DNA of 64,000 nt from Rotaria macrura (lineage: Eukaryota > Rotifera > Eurotatoria > Philodinida > Philodinidae), in contig OENT01000476.1 of the NCBI GenBank assembly GCA_900239685.1, positions 45,911 to 109,910 on the forward strand. The letters are read 5' to 3'. The position numbers and the translations under genes were made by a program. This document shows, one piece after another, positions 25,426-39,100 of this stretch; position 1 is the first letter of the stretch; each line of letters starts with the position of its first letter. The notes beneath the pieces are model-generated. The model was not told the origin of the DNA. It searched no databases and saw only the letters and a list, made by a program, of their open reading frames with translations.

Positions 25426-28400
25426 GATAACTGAAAAGAACTGTGTCAAAAAAAGTAACAGCCTAACGTTTTGACAAGACCTATTACTCTACATATCTAT
25501 TTCATACATAAATTTACAATCCGAAACCAATCATGAGGTACATATAGCACTTTGGTCGCATAGAAATTTTCCTCTTTTTATCTTTCGACTATTATCACTT
25601 GTCAAGTGCATGAATATGACATAGCTAGTTCATTGAAACCCATAAGAGAAAATCGGAGTAGGCTAACATTAACTCGTTTTCACATCTGAGTCATGAAATT
25701 CATCGAAGAATTTCATGCAATAAGAGACACGATCATATCCTTTCCCCCTTCATATTGACTAAAAGTCTCCTTCGACATGTGCATGTATTAATTTGCATCA
25801 TATTTTACTTGTGTCCTCCAAATATTTTCAATGCTGACGTACATTGTTTGCTCATGCCACTCGTGTGACTAATCTTCGTTTGTTTTTCTCTAACATACAT
25901 CTATAGACTATTTTCTATCTACAATATTATAGTCACTGAGAATATAGTAACAATTTAGTTGATCGGGTTACTTAACCTTTTGCTAAGATTAGCTTCAAAT
26001 CAATTTTCGGCTAAACCATTGACTCTTATGATACTTTATAAGCACGATGAATCTACAGTTAGTTGAGATAATTACTATTATTATGGACAAAGATACGGTA
26101 GTATCATAGTTGGAAACGTCTTTAGTCCTGTTCAGTTTTAATAAATTGTTTCTGTAATAAACACTATCGAAAATGTCAATGTTATTCAATGATTAATGAA
26201 GCTAATTCATTACGTTCTGTCATATGGAATTATTTTCAACACTAAGTAGTATTCTGTGTCTTTTGATTTTCTTATTCATGTATATATATATATATATATA
26301 CAGATCCGAAGAATAGAGATCGTTCTATTTTAAAAGTTAAAGTATCCTTTTTTTATTCAAAGATTATCTAATTCACTATAAAAAAATTATTGGTGACGTC
26401 TAGCTACACTATCGTTCTAGTTACGAACTTATTGCAGAAACTAAATAGGTTTAGTTTATTCTATGTAAAACATGTTTGCGTGAGAAACGAAAGATGGTTG
26501 AGCTAATCCTGAGAAAAGAGAATTTTCAATTTCGACATTTGTTCACTTTTATTTAAGGAACAAAATAAATAGCAGAAAAGTGCAATTTTTTTCAAACCTG
26601 TATTGAAATACTTGCACTCAGAGATTAGCGTCATTTTGTTCTTCAATAACAAAAAGCATACTTGTACACGAGTTATGTCGTCCTTAAATAACACACTATT
26701 CCAAAATGAAAAGTCCCCAATATGTGAACTCGAACTTCCCTTCTTGTTGATGTTTAACGAAAATATGTATGTTCAGCTACTCTCAACTTCTGAAAAGTTC
26801 ATTGATAATGATATGATTTTGAAAAACGATGAAATTTCGTCGGTGACGGCGGTGTTTTATTCGTTTTCAAGCTATAGTCCTTTATGCAGTGTTTTTATGA
26901 TCATACTGTGCTGTGATTGAATGAAAAGTATTAAAACCAATATTTTAGATGATAAAAATGTTAGATAAATAGTAAGGCTCTATTCATGAACGATAAAGAT
27001 CAGTAGGCTATCAGTTATAGGAAATCGATCCTTCGATCAAATCTGCTGACATCTTATAGTTCTACTGGTGTATTGATATTTCATCAACACAAATAGGATA
27101 TCTAAGAAATACCTGAATATTCTGGAAATCGAATAAAACTTTAAGGAACTTATAAAATTTTCCCATTCACTGGAGTACAAATTATTTTTCGTAAAACAAG
27201 TTTATATTTCATTTTACTAAATGAATATGAAAGATGTTTTCATTCTGAACCCACTCACAATTCTATTTCAAGTTTTTTGTGAGTACCTTTCATCTAATCA
27301 TGTAGAAGAGTAGGTGTCGCGTGTGCAAGATAGCATTGAACAAAAATTTGAATAGAAAAGTAAATTTTTTCCATTCATACTTCGTTTCACTCGAAGATCT
27401 GCGCAACATTTCTATGGAAGAAGAACAATATTAAAATTGTATACTATACCTCCACTATGCCTTTAATAGTGCTCCCATTACAGAAAAACAAAAATAGAAT
27501 GGCCTTCACTTTCTTTTTAATGGCATTGAGAAATGAAACTGACGTCACATCTGCAGATTTAAAATCAAGAACATATTTACTCTTTGTTGATGCAGAAATG
27601 CGATTCTTTTATTCATAGAATCGTTACCATTTCATACAAACAATGTGATCCATTTAATGTTGAATTATACAATCAGTTTCATGTTATAATTCATTTTTAG
27701 TGTACACAGATAGAGTAACTATAATGGGACTAGTTGATTTAGCCTTTTAGCGAAAGATCAAGATAACTGTATTTAACGTTATCAAGTGACATTGAAAATA
27801 AATAGCAGAACATCGTGTGAAATTCTCTGCAGAACCTTAGTAATTTTGAAGTTATTCAGATTTTTGTTTTCATTATACGATGAGAGACTGCATAATCATT
27901 TGGAAAAATGTTGTTCCTCATATAGTTCTTTGTTTATAAAAGAAAAAGATTGAAATATCCATGCATATTGTGATAGGATGTTTATGAATCAATACGCTAT
28001 AGTTAATGAAACGAAACACAGTCAAATTTGATTAAGCAGTAAACAAAACTCCTGACGTTGCACTTCCTTCATTTCACTAGAAATTGAATATAACACTTCC
28101 CTTATCATTGATGATTCTTTTTCAGGATTTAAGTTACAATTCATGCAATTTATCAAGTGAGATAAATGTAATTTGAAGAATAAATATTTTACATGCAAAA
28201 TAAACTTGAAAGTGAGTATTATTATAATGAATGTACCTCTATCGTTGATTGCTTTATACAATTGTCTATAAGATAATCATTTGATACTGTGTGATAGAGT
28301 TTTATAGGATAACCAACTTGTTAATGGTATTTATTAAACATCTACAACACGAAAAAATGATGGCTAGAAAACAAAACAATAAATCAAAGCATGGTATTAG

Positions 28401-31400
28401 ATTTTATTCCTAGATTATTTTTTATTATTATCAATCAACCGATTATTTTATCTTGTTTCGTTTGTTGTTGATTTAGCCTTAGCAACGGTACTGGCTCAGT
28501 AATACGATACTATCTGGATCGATGAAAACAAATACGGATATGATACAAAAATGTGCACGTTACTTTTCTCCACAACACAAGTTTAGCAGATGACGCTAGA
28601 AATCAATGAAAATTCACTTTTATCCACATATTTATACAACAGCTCGAAAAAAGAACACAACGATTGCCAATATTAACAATTGGATAGAATTCTATCATAA
28701 TACTGTTCACTTCACTTTTGAAATTTTCAACCGAAACATCCTGAAAATATTTTCTGTCTTACCACATTGGCATAGTTCTTCTCTTCATGTAACTTGCGTT
28801 ACTACAGTAATTGTCGAAATGTCAGAGCATGGCCTTCAGCTTGAGTACATTGTAGAGAATCAATTCTTCCTTAATTAGAATGAGCAACATCTGAACTACA
28901 AATTTTCTAGTAGTCATATTTTTCCATAATGCATTTCAGAAGAAATAATAGTCGAAAACCCAATACCTCTAAAAAAAGGTTCTTGCAACTTTTTGCAAAG
29001 CCTATAAAACGTGTGGTTTCTGGATTATTTTAGGCTAGGTGGGCTAAGTTTTCGGAATGAAATATGTCAAAACGTAGCTCATAAAAAGCGCTAACGACAT
29101 CAGCATTGTTTAAATATTTTATTTCCATGCTTGATTCTTTAATCGGGAAGAAATGAATGCTGAAATTGTTTCTAAAAGAATCATTTTCCGAAGAACTATC
29201 AGCCTGCAAAAAAATATTAGTCGCCATCTCGAGAAACGATGCATGACATCAATTTGATTTGTAGCATTCATTCCGAATATATGAGACTTCAGGAACTTTA
29301 TACAAAAATAATACTTGAAAAAGTATTTTCTACTGCCACAACACTATCAATAATGAGAACGAACAAATAACGCAGTCCGCCCCCAGAAAAAGTAATGTGT
29401 TCCTGTTAGAACTAAGATTAAATTTAACCTCTCATACACCGCTGTAAATAGCGCCTTTTCTTGAATAAAAAATATCATTGAAAGTGTTTTTCATCCATTC
29501 GTGGCATTAAAGAAATGATCCAAAGCGGAGAAACGTGCCTCTAAATTTGAGCAGTCTTGTGTAGCGCACGTTTAATTCTTATCCGATCCAAATAAAACAA
29601 TCATCTCTATCTTGAAGAATATTTTAAATTTTGTTTCAGAATTATACGCAATGCATGTGATATTCTATACGATACCTTGATTTTTGAATTCTCTATAGCT
29701 AGAAAATGAAATACACGATATCCATTATGAAGTATAATAAAAAATAAACAAAAGATTGTTGAAAAACAGCTGAAGATTGAAATATATTTCGGTACAATTA
29801 CAAAGAGACTAGAAGTCGATCAACCTTGCTTAGAAATAATTTTTCGTCTCGAAGAAAGACAATCTAGGATTTTTTTAGGAATGCATACGTACCAGAAAAC
29901 AAACACAAAGTTAAATCTACGTTGTGCTGTAATTAAGCATGCACCCAAGCCTAATACAGAATGGAAACCTGTGGTTGTCCAAGCTTGATGCATAGCTAGC
30001 TGTAATGATTTTCGAAATAAGAAGGAATACTTGTTATAAAAGAATTCTTTCTTACGTAGTTTTATTTGTTTGTTTATTAAACTTACTCACTAAAATATCA
30101 CTGTTAGATTTTTATTCATTTTTTTTAATGATAGAAAAGTTTCGTTGTAAAATCAGAATAAAGAAACTCACCTTTGTATTAGAATAAGCATCATTTTAGA
30201 AGTAATTCGACCTAGGAGGAATATGTATTGTTTCTCTAATATTTCTAATCAAAGAAAAGTTTCGAAGTTCGAATGTCCGGAACAAAGAAAGAGTATTGCT
30301 TATTAATCACACATAAGATGACGTATATGTTGAAGAGTATCGAATGTATTATTGGAAAATATTGATGATAATCAAGTCAATTAGAAAGTACATTCTTATA
30401 CTTCTTAACTGAATCGTTTCACAGATTATCCATGCTTCATCAAATCGCTTGATCTTGCGCTTGATTAGAAACGTGTAAGTCGTAACTCGATCAAAATATG
30501 CAATGAAGTTGGAGTATTTTGAAGATTATGAACAGTCTACATCTGGAATCGGGTTTATGAACACCATGTTTAGATAGAAGAGGGACTCGTGTATGATCAT
30601 TTACAATGGCTAACGGCCGTAATTTAGCATCGAACATGGTTGACTATTAAGATTGTAACTAAATTGTCGTAACCGTATGCGCTGAAATACAATCGTTAAT
30701 GAAGAGATGTGTTATAAAATGGAGATAAACCATAGACTTTGACGAAGAGGATCGTAAATGATCTTATATTTCTTCATATACGATAATGTTCTTTCGTATA
30801 CAACATGGAGATGTATAATCGTGATAGTGAACCATGTCAATATTGAAGATATACAGAACAGTTCAATGTCATTAGTTCCTTGAAAACTGAGTATGTAAGT
30901 ATTGATGTAACTATGAGTTATGGAATGTAGATATATTATATGTGCACGCATGGGATTAACTTTTTTCTCATCGTTAACTACTCCAGATGAAAGCCTATGG
31001 TTTCAAAAAATTCTAAGACTCGCCTTCCCCCGTCTATCCATATTCATTTACTCGCAGCGAGTGTATTCATGATCATTTTAGTTAATGTTCATGGATCCAA
31101 GAATTTCATTCTGCATAATCTCTATCGATTTCAATCACACTCAGATATTCTTATGCACATGTAGCTCCACAACGATGATTTAAATTTCTGTTCAGTTTGT
31201 GCAGTCAAAACTTATCACGAGCTGTAATAACCTTTATAGATGTATATTTAGCTGCCGATGAAATGTTGAACGCTTACAACTAGGTCCATCCCTAAAGTCA
31301 AGCAGATCGTAATAAAATGAATGGTTCAAAAGTTCGTCACTCAAACTAGAAAAAAAGCCGTCTTTCGAGATGTATCATAATTTACAGATGAATATTTTGC

Positions 31401-34087
31401 ACGGAGTAAGTTGATAATCGATAAAATATATTTTTACCTGATACTATTAGAATGATAATCAGACGAAAAGTCGATTGCAAAGCTATAATGCCTGGGACAT
31501 TCAGAGAGGAAGACTGCCAAGTGGTACATTGCGATGATAAAAAACGTAAATTATACATTGAAGACAATCAGAAATATAAATATTTCAAGTAATCACTTAT
31601 AAATCAACAACTCAATGTTAGTTCGTTTGTCTTCTACACATAATTTCGTTAAAGAATAAATGACAGAGATGATTTATAATAACTATGTTTCAATGCACTT
31701 TGTGCATTGGAACACAAAACGTAAGCAAGATCGATTTCGTTTCGTTTTTTCCTTTCTGCTGTCTCTCTTCGTCACGGATTCCTTTCTTTATAGTGAAACT
31801 AGATAGTCTGCAAATTTACAGGTGAAACTATTTAATAGACAAGAAGTCAAGCGAAGAAACTTAGCTTACTGAATTTCAAAGAAAATAGCCATTCAGTCGT
31901 GAATTGATTGATTTGCATATGTAAACTCTAGAATAAGGAGGACTAATGAGCCAACATTACATACTTCTCAGATGTATGGAAGAGTCCTGCACCATATGAC
32001 TACTTTCGTTGATCCATGAGCACACCGTCAATTGTCTAGAAAATGTTAAATAATTAAAAAGAAATAAACTAGCAGGTTCTTCAAAACAATTTCAAGAATG
32101 GTTGCCTATCGAGAAAAACTCTTTAAAAACTTGTTTTCTACTGTAATATATTAGATAGTCTAAAAATTAGATGACTTCAATAATTAGCAGTCCAAAATAT
32201 ATAATTGCTTTCTTCTAGTCTCATCATGTCTCCAACGAACAATTATATGTTAGTCTTTGCAAGGAAACCAGATAAATTTAAGCGAATGATTGTTCGCTTC
32301 ATTCAGTGCGTTTGACGTTATCGGTTCGTCCTGTATTTTCACATATTTATATGCTGATGGTAATTTTATTAGTCAACAGTAAAATTATAAGTAAGGTGTT
32401 TAGGCAGGTAACCAAACGCAGAAGGCTTCCTACGAATATCGTCCAATTTTCATTGGTCAACAAAAGTTTTTTTTGTGCGACAGCATGAAATGAAAATTGA
32501 AACCATGTGAGTTTAATTTACGGAACTGTTTGCTATTTGTTTCCTCAACACAAAGATCGTGGGAAAGAACCCTCAAACTTACGAAAAACCATTCATTGAT
32601 TTTTCGACTGTACTCCTCTCTAAGACACAATACTATACAGTAACATGGCGTCTAGTACACATTTTAAATTTCATCTAAGTGATCTTGGTAAGGAAAATTT
32701 CCAGCGCTCATTACTAATATCACAATTGTACTAGAGAAAACTCAGTCGAAATAAAAAGAGTGGGCTACAATACATTGTCAATTGGTGTAATACCTATGCT
32801 GCTATGTTTATCAAGAAGAATTCGCACTTGAAATCATACGACCAAGAAAACTGGTATGAGATCATTCGATTACAACAAATACTATCCAGTTTTTATTGCC
32901 CATTGAGTACATTTGAAGTATCTTGATCGGACCATGATGATTGCCCTGAATTATTTTCTTAGCTTCTTGGGTTTAAGCACTCATATTTTTTCAAAAACAA
33001 GAACTGTATACTAAAGAAATCTTTTTTTTTCATGCGTATTGATTACGTCATGATTTTGAATATCTGGGCAACGATCATGTTTACACATCTAGATATCTAG
33101 GCATCTATTTAATGGTCTGTCAGAATCATGATAATTCGATCATGTTCGAAAAATGGTAAGCTCTGAAAATTTTCTATTTAGCATACTCATTGTGAACTGA
33201 AACTTATTGATCCTATGCTGAACAATTAGCTATTAATGATTAGAATTGGCTTACAACATCGTCGTATGTGTCCATTCAGAATACAAGAAGATCCAAAGTA
33301 TTCTGTGTAATTCTCTATTTCATCCAACAGATGACTTTCAATGAAACTAAGTACCATGACTTAAACATGGATGTAAGTACAAGAAAATAAATCATTGTTG
33401 AGCGAAAGCCTCTGTCAGCGTTTATATTTAGTATCCTGTAAATAACTAGTTACGTACAATACAGCTCATGCTATATAAATCTATTCTAGTCGTGGATCAC
33501 CGTTGCTAATATTGCTCTAGTAGAAAGAGACGCCTAAATTCGACACAGCGATGAGTAAGATGAATATTATACTTCTTCATGTCTAAACTAAGAACGAATA
33601 GTGAACTAAATCATTTATTACAGAAACTTGTCTCAAGTACAAACATTGCCAGCACATCGATGTTGATTGCACCAGAAGTAAAATCATGATGACAATCGTA
33701 ACACTCTTGTTGTTGTTCTGTTTCGTTTCCTAGCATCTTTCAGTTGTGTCCAAAAATAGACGATTCTAGTTGTTTTTATGAATAAAAAAGCAATCTGTAC
33801 ATTATTGCTCCTCCGAAATGCTACTGACAAGTGAAGCAAACATGAATTTATTTCATTTGCTACGTTTCTCTCCAAAGTAAGCATATGAATTTTTACAGAC
33901 GACACAAGGTCGCACTATTTCAAAAACATCAGTGAAACTTCGATTTTATCTTTCTATCGTTTTACGAACGTTGATCTGAGAGAGGCATAAGACTGAATGA
34001 TCGATTGTAAATATTATTTCACTCCATATCAACAAATATTTTCCTTTATAAAATCCTACTAGTGTACTTGGTCCGCTAAGGTTTTTG
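25426..34087. other. Gene-poor stretch of about 8.7 kb
   Basis: Open frames of 60-105 codons occur (for example 26603-26920 on plus and 28606-28878 on plus) but show no domain, no splice-consistent partners and no similarity I recognise. A (TA)n tract lies at 26281-26301. This may be intergenic DNA or old transposon remains. Confidence 0.4.
26281..26301. repeat. (TA)n microsatellite
   Basis: About ten uninterrupted TA units, in non-coding sequence. Confidence 0.9.
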
Positions 34088-34099
34088 GATACGGCCGTA

Positions 34100-35612
34100 A
34101 GCTTTTAAGTTTTAAGAGAGAGTTTCTGAGCCGACCAAGGAGCATCATTGTGTACGAGGCACTGGTCAAAATTTAAATTTTGGATCTTTTATATGCGACG
34201 TTCGAAAGGGCATAGTCTGAAACCACAGTCGCCAAAGTTTCAGCTCATTTGAATATTTCATAGTAAAGTTAGCCGGAATCGACTTCAAGCACTATCGACT
34301 AAGTGTCGAAAAATATTTCATAAATTGCAGTATAAATGTCTGCTAGGATTATACTTCAACAAACCACAAATCGTTTGCATGCAATGTACCAAAATATAGA
34401 GCTTGAAAAGCCAATTAACATGAACTATTTAGAATACGGCATATCATCTTTTCACTGAAGTTACATAGTTGAACAAGAGTGAAGAATGACACAATTCTCA
34501 GTAAACAATACTCAATAATTTATTGTATATCTGCTGCAATTGTTGAAAACCAAATCGGACCAAGCTGCAAGTTATATATGTTATGCAGCGTTTCATTGCG
34601 TACAAAGTGGTAAAAAATACTCAACACGAAAGTGTCCCTTCGAGGCGAAATAACGCTCACAAATCTCATCTTTCTGGTAATTTTTCATGATTTTTCAAAA
34701 ATGCAAAAACGTTTGGTAGTTTTCACTGAGAAGACACGATCCCATGCCCGAATCACTGTGACATTCGCAATCAGCGTGAAAAGTTGCGTCGAATTGAATA
34801 AAGCTAAAAGAAATTTGTTTCCGAAGCGAAATTACCCGTGGCGTACCACAGTGAGAGACTTTAATAAAATAGAGCTGTGGGGAATCACGAGTGATTTCGC
34901 TTCGGAAACAAATTTCTTTAAGCTTTATTCAATTTGACGCAACTTTTCACGCTGATTGCGAATGTCACAGTGATTTGGACATGGGGTCGTGTCTTCTCAG
35001 TGAAAACTACCAAACGATTTTGCATATTTTGAAAAATCATGAAAAATTACCAGAAAGATGAGATTTGTGAGCGTTGTTTCGCCTCGAAGGGACACTTTCG
35101 TGTTGCGTATTTTTTACCACTTTGTACACAATGAAACGCTGCATAACATATATAACTTGCAGCTTGGTCCCATTTGGCTTTCAAAAGCGGTTGCCAATAG
35201 ACTAACAAAAATCGCCCATTTTAGTATCATAAAATAAGACATTTTCGTTTTTGTTCTTGTATGACACCTTGGTAAACAACTTATATACGATAATTCAAAT
35301 AGCTCATTTTGCTCATCATTTTATGCTCTATGTTTTGGTATATGATACTATAGATTTGTCTCCGTCGTTTGAGCATAAACTCAAAAGACATTTATACATT
35401 AATTTGTGGTTATTTCGGTGATGATGAATGCATGGTGCATAATAGTTTATGTACTCTAACTTTACTGTAGAGCATCCAAATGAACTGAGAATTTATGGTT
35501 TGCGGTTTCATACTATGCCCTTTGGAACGTCACATATAAAAGATCCAAAATTTAAATTTTGACGAATTCCTCTGTTATTTGGTCGGCTCAAAACAGCTCT
35601 CTTAAGTAATTC
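34100..35612. repeat. Large imperfect palindrome (foldback element), arms about 740 bp
   Basis: The left half 34100-34851 is matched in reverse complement by 34875-35612, with a loop of only about 23 nt (34852-34874). Matching blocks, outermost first: GAGCCGACCAA near 34128 with TTTGGTCGGCTC near 35579; AAAATTTAAATTTTG near 34170 with CAAAATTTAAATTTTG near 35548; AGGGCATAGT with ACTATGCCCT; the inner 300 bp (34560-34850 against 34880-35170) is nearly identical. The outer parts are more diverged. No transposase is encoded; the open frame 34632-34937 runs across the arms and is not credible as a gene. This fits a non-autonomous foldback DNA transposon or an inverted duplication. Exact ends and target-site duplication were not settled. 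Confidence 0.85.
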
Positions 35613-36161
35613 AAAAGTTGAATTTTAGTGTTCCAGAAAGTGAAAGAATTCTTTAAAAGACTATCCATAATTTTGAAAAGAGATTATTTATGAATCTATG
35701 CCGTCGCCATTTAGTACTTGCCCACAATGAAAAAGAGCACCTATTCGAGGTCAACTGAACTACCTTTAAGAAGGCGCGTCATTTTTTATTCAACATATGT
35801 TTGTTTGTACATTTATCATTTCGTACCCAATAAATTAACCAAGACATTCAAAATGAATTTATTTTAAACTAAGCAATGGACTTTTTTTGCAGTTCAATAT
35901 GATTTTTTGAGAACACAAAAGGCGTGACTTTCGAATGGCTTGTCCCTTCGTTATGACGTTTGTGTTTATTTTCGAAATATGTTTACCTAAAAAATTTATC
36001 ATTTACATTTTCATATCGAATACTTATGATAAAAGACATATAAATGCTGAAGTTATGCAAAGCTCATTGTGAGCAAGATATTACGAAATTTTCGATGAAA
36101 TCCATTCCATAGATTCGAATTAGTATCTTCTATTTTCCACTGCACAGGCTAAAGTTTCAAG

Positions 36162-39100
36162 ATGGCTTCAAAATATCCGAAAATATCCCATGATTCATTT
36201 CGTTTTGCCGATGTCATTGAAGAACCACAAGGATGTCTTCCTCCGTTGCCAAACTATGAAAGCTTACCGTTGCTTACACTTGAACAAGCAACCGATCCTT
36301 TGATTCCTCACGTTCCAAACATTCAACGGATGGTCTTTACTGTTCGTGAAATGCCTATCGAGCCGACAGATGGATTGACTCACGATGAATCCGCATCGAT
36401 TATGCTTTACTCCATGGAGTGGACACCCAAAGAGAATGCGTTCAATCGCTTCCTCAATAAAACTCTGCGTGATGCAAAACGTGATCAATTACTATCTCCG
36501 TGGCTTTTGTATTTGAGACTGTTTATGACTGCTCTCTCTAAGCTTCCATCAAATTCTGGTGAACAAGTTTATCGTGGAGTGAAGATGGACTTACGAAATC
36601 AATATCGAATAGGTTCTTCTGTTGTTTGGTGGGGGTTTTCGTCTTGTACATCAAGCGTACATGTACTCGAAAATGCATCGATTTTTGGCAAGTCGGAGAC
36701 ACGAACATTGTTTTCTATTCATTGTGAAACCGGAAAGAATATTAAAGAGCATTCATTATTTCAAACTGAAGATGAAATAGTACTAATGCCTGGACTGGAA
36801 TTCGAAGTAGTTTCATGTCGTAATATCGGCAAATCTCTACACATGATTCATTTAAAGGAGATACTAAACCGGTTTCCGCATATACCTTCAGTTCTTCCAG
36901 CTGCGACATCGATCAGCATAAAAAAATCGCCGCCAATCAACGAAAAATTGAATAATATTCCACGAAACTTTGTTGAAATGAGACGAGAAAGCTGGAAGCC
37001 AGACGAACGCAAGAACTTAGTAAAAAGAAGTCGGCAGCTGACGGATTCGGATATACAGAAATTTATCGATAAATCACTTTTACAAAAGAATTGTACAGAA
37101 CTGGATTTGAGCTGGAATAAGATCACGAATGAAGGTGCTGCTATCATAGCTCAAGCCTTGAAAACTAATCAGGTAAGTATATAATTATGTCGTATCTCAT
37201 GATATTTACCATTCTGATGTAAGTATATGGTCGATCGTTGCTTGATAAAATCAAGCAGTGTACTGAGTATGAATGGTATTTATGCAAAAACAATAGGATA
37301 AAATTGAGAGTCATTGCATAGGCACAACGAGAAAAAAATAGCATCAGTGATTATTAAGTAATTTGATTTATGGGTCACTTCTGGAACAACTATGCTTTGA
37401 GACAATGTAAAAGCACGAAATAATATTCGTCTTAGTTAGAATTTATTATGAACCATGCAAATAGCTCGAAAAGTAGAAAAAAACAAAAATAACTCGCACA
37501 ATCTAAAAAGGAGCTCATGGGGTTTTCACTTTTATAATATAAAATGTCATTGATTCACTTAGAAATCTTCGATGATCGAACATTGATCTTAAAATACAGA
37601 AGTAATAAGAAAGATGACACTAGCGCTAAATTTGTTTGTTGTCAATAACAGTTTCATGTATACGAAGTTAAAATTAGTGATTCATAAATCATTAACTGTA
37701 AATTACCGTGGAGAACAGAGCTTTATCATGGTTTAGATATATCCACTACACCTTATAGAAGTCAGTCTTAGATTCATCTGATATAATTCAGCCTTAACGA
37801 TGACATGATTTCTTGTTGAAGATCTTCGGATATATCCCTACATAATCATGGTTGAGTGTCATTATGACGAGCAATATACAGCATTTTGGAAGAAGTAGCT
37901 ATTTCGTCGTGTTTTCTATCAGTCGCAATCATTGAATGAGTGTTCATTGCATCGCTCAATTACACTTATTCGCAGAAAAAATATACCAAAATTCTTATAA
38001 CTTATGGATGTCAATCTGACAGCAACTGTCAGATCTGACACGATTGAAAAAACCAATGTGAGAACCATCTGAAGCTTTGTTAATCTTGTAAGATAACCAC
38101 AAAAGCTTAGTTCTTCATCAATATCTATTGACTCAAGATAGATAACTTTTTCTTTTCTTCGGTAGTACTAATATAAATGCATTACCGATTTATTCTATGA
38201 TTAGATTCCTGTTGAAATGAAATAATAAATACCACACATATCTTGATCATTTTTGTTGGAATCGTACTGTTCTTACTGATTTGCGTTACGTTTATTTAGA
38301 GGAATAGATCGTTGCGACACGTAAAGCTTGACTGTAAAGGAAAATAGGAATCCGCCAAAAATAACCGCGACGTCATTTGTTTAGATCATCGTTTTAACAT
38401 GATGCCTTTCATAGAAGTAACAAATCTGCTATTATGTCACACTCTGTTGTTGATATTTTTATATGACTCAGTTGTGCCCATTCGGTTAAAATGATAAAAA
38501 GTCATTCCGTACCCCCCCCCCCTCACACACACACGGCTTAGCTGACAAGAATACTAATTAGTACATGAAAGTCGAATACTCTGACTCCATTCTATATGAA
38601 CCACATTCTATTTAAGAATCTCGTTCAGCAGATGTAAGAGCAACTCAAGTTCATTCTAAATCAGCATGATACCTCACTTATCTTCATCGTTAAACTATGC
38701 TTTACAGAGAACTTTTAGCATGTGAGTTCTTAAAAATAGACACTCATTTCCATCGATCTCAGAGGAAACAACATCGACGATATAGGAGCACAATATTTTG
38801 TTGACGTTCTTCTACAGAATAAAGTAAGTGGTCGTCCACTGTCTGTTTATGGGATACGTAGATATCTTCGTCACACAGACACTAACCATGCTCAATCTTG
38901 GGGGTGAACGATTTTTCGGATACAACAACATTAGTGATGTAGGAGTCGAATATCTCTCAACTGCACTTCGAAAAAACACGGTAACTAGTCTGCTGTTCTT
39001 CGCCTGTATCTAGTTTCACGGATACTTCGGAGTAGACATTGACGACGCTCGATCTTGGCTCGAATCAAATTACTGACATAGGAGCACAGTATCTAGCTGA

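Noticed and set aside
26603..26920. 105-codon plus-strand open frame
   Set aside because: Unusual length, but no motif, no homology recognised and an overlapping open frame on the other strand; kept only as a mention in the stretch description.
34632..34937. 101-codon open frame on plus
   Set aside because: It crosses from the left arm through the loop into the right arm of the large palindrome; a coding origin is not credible.
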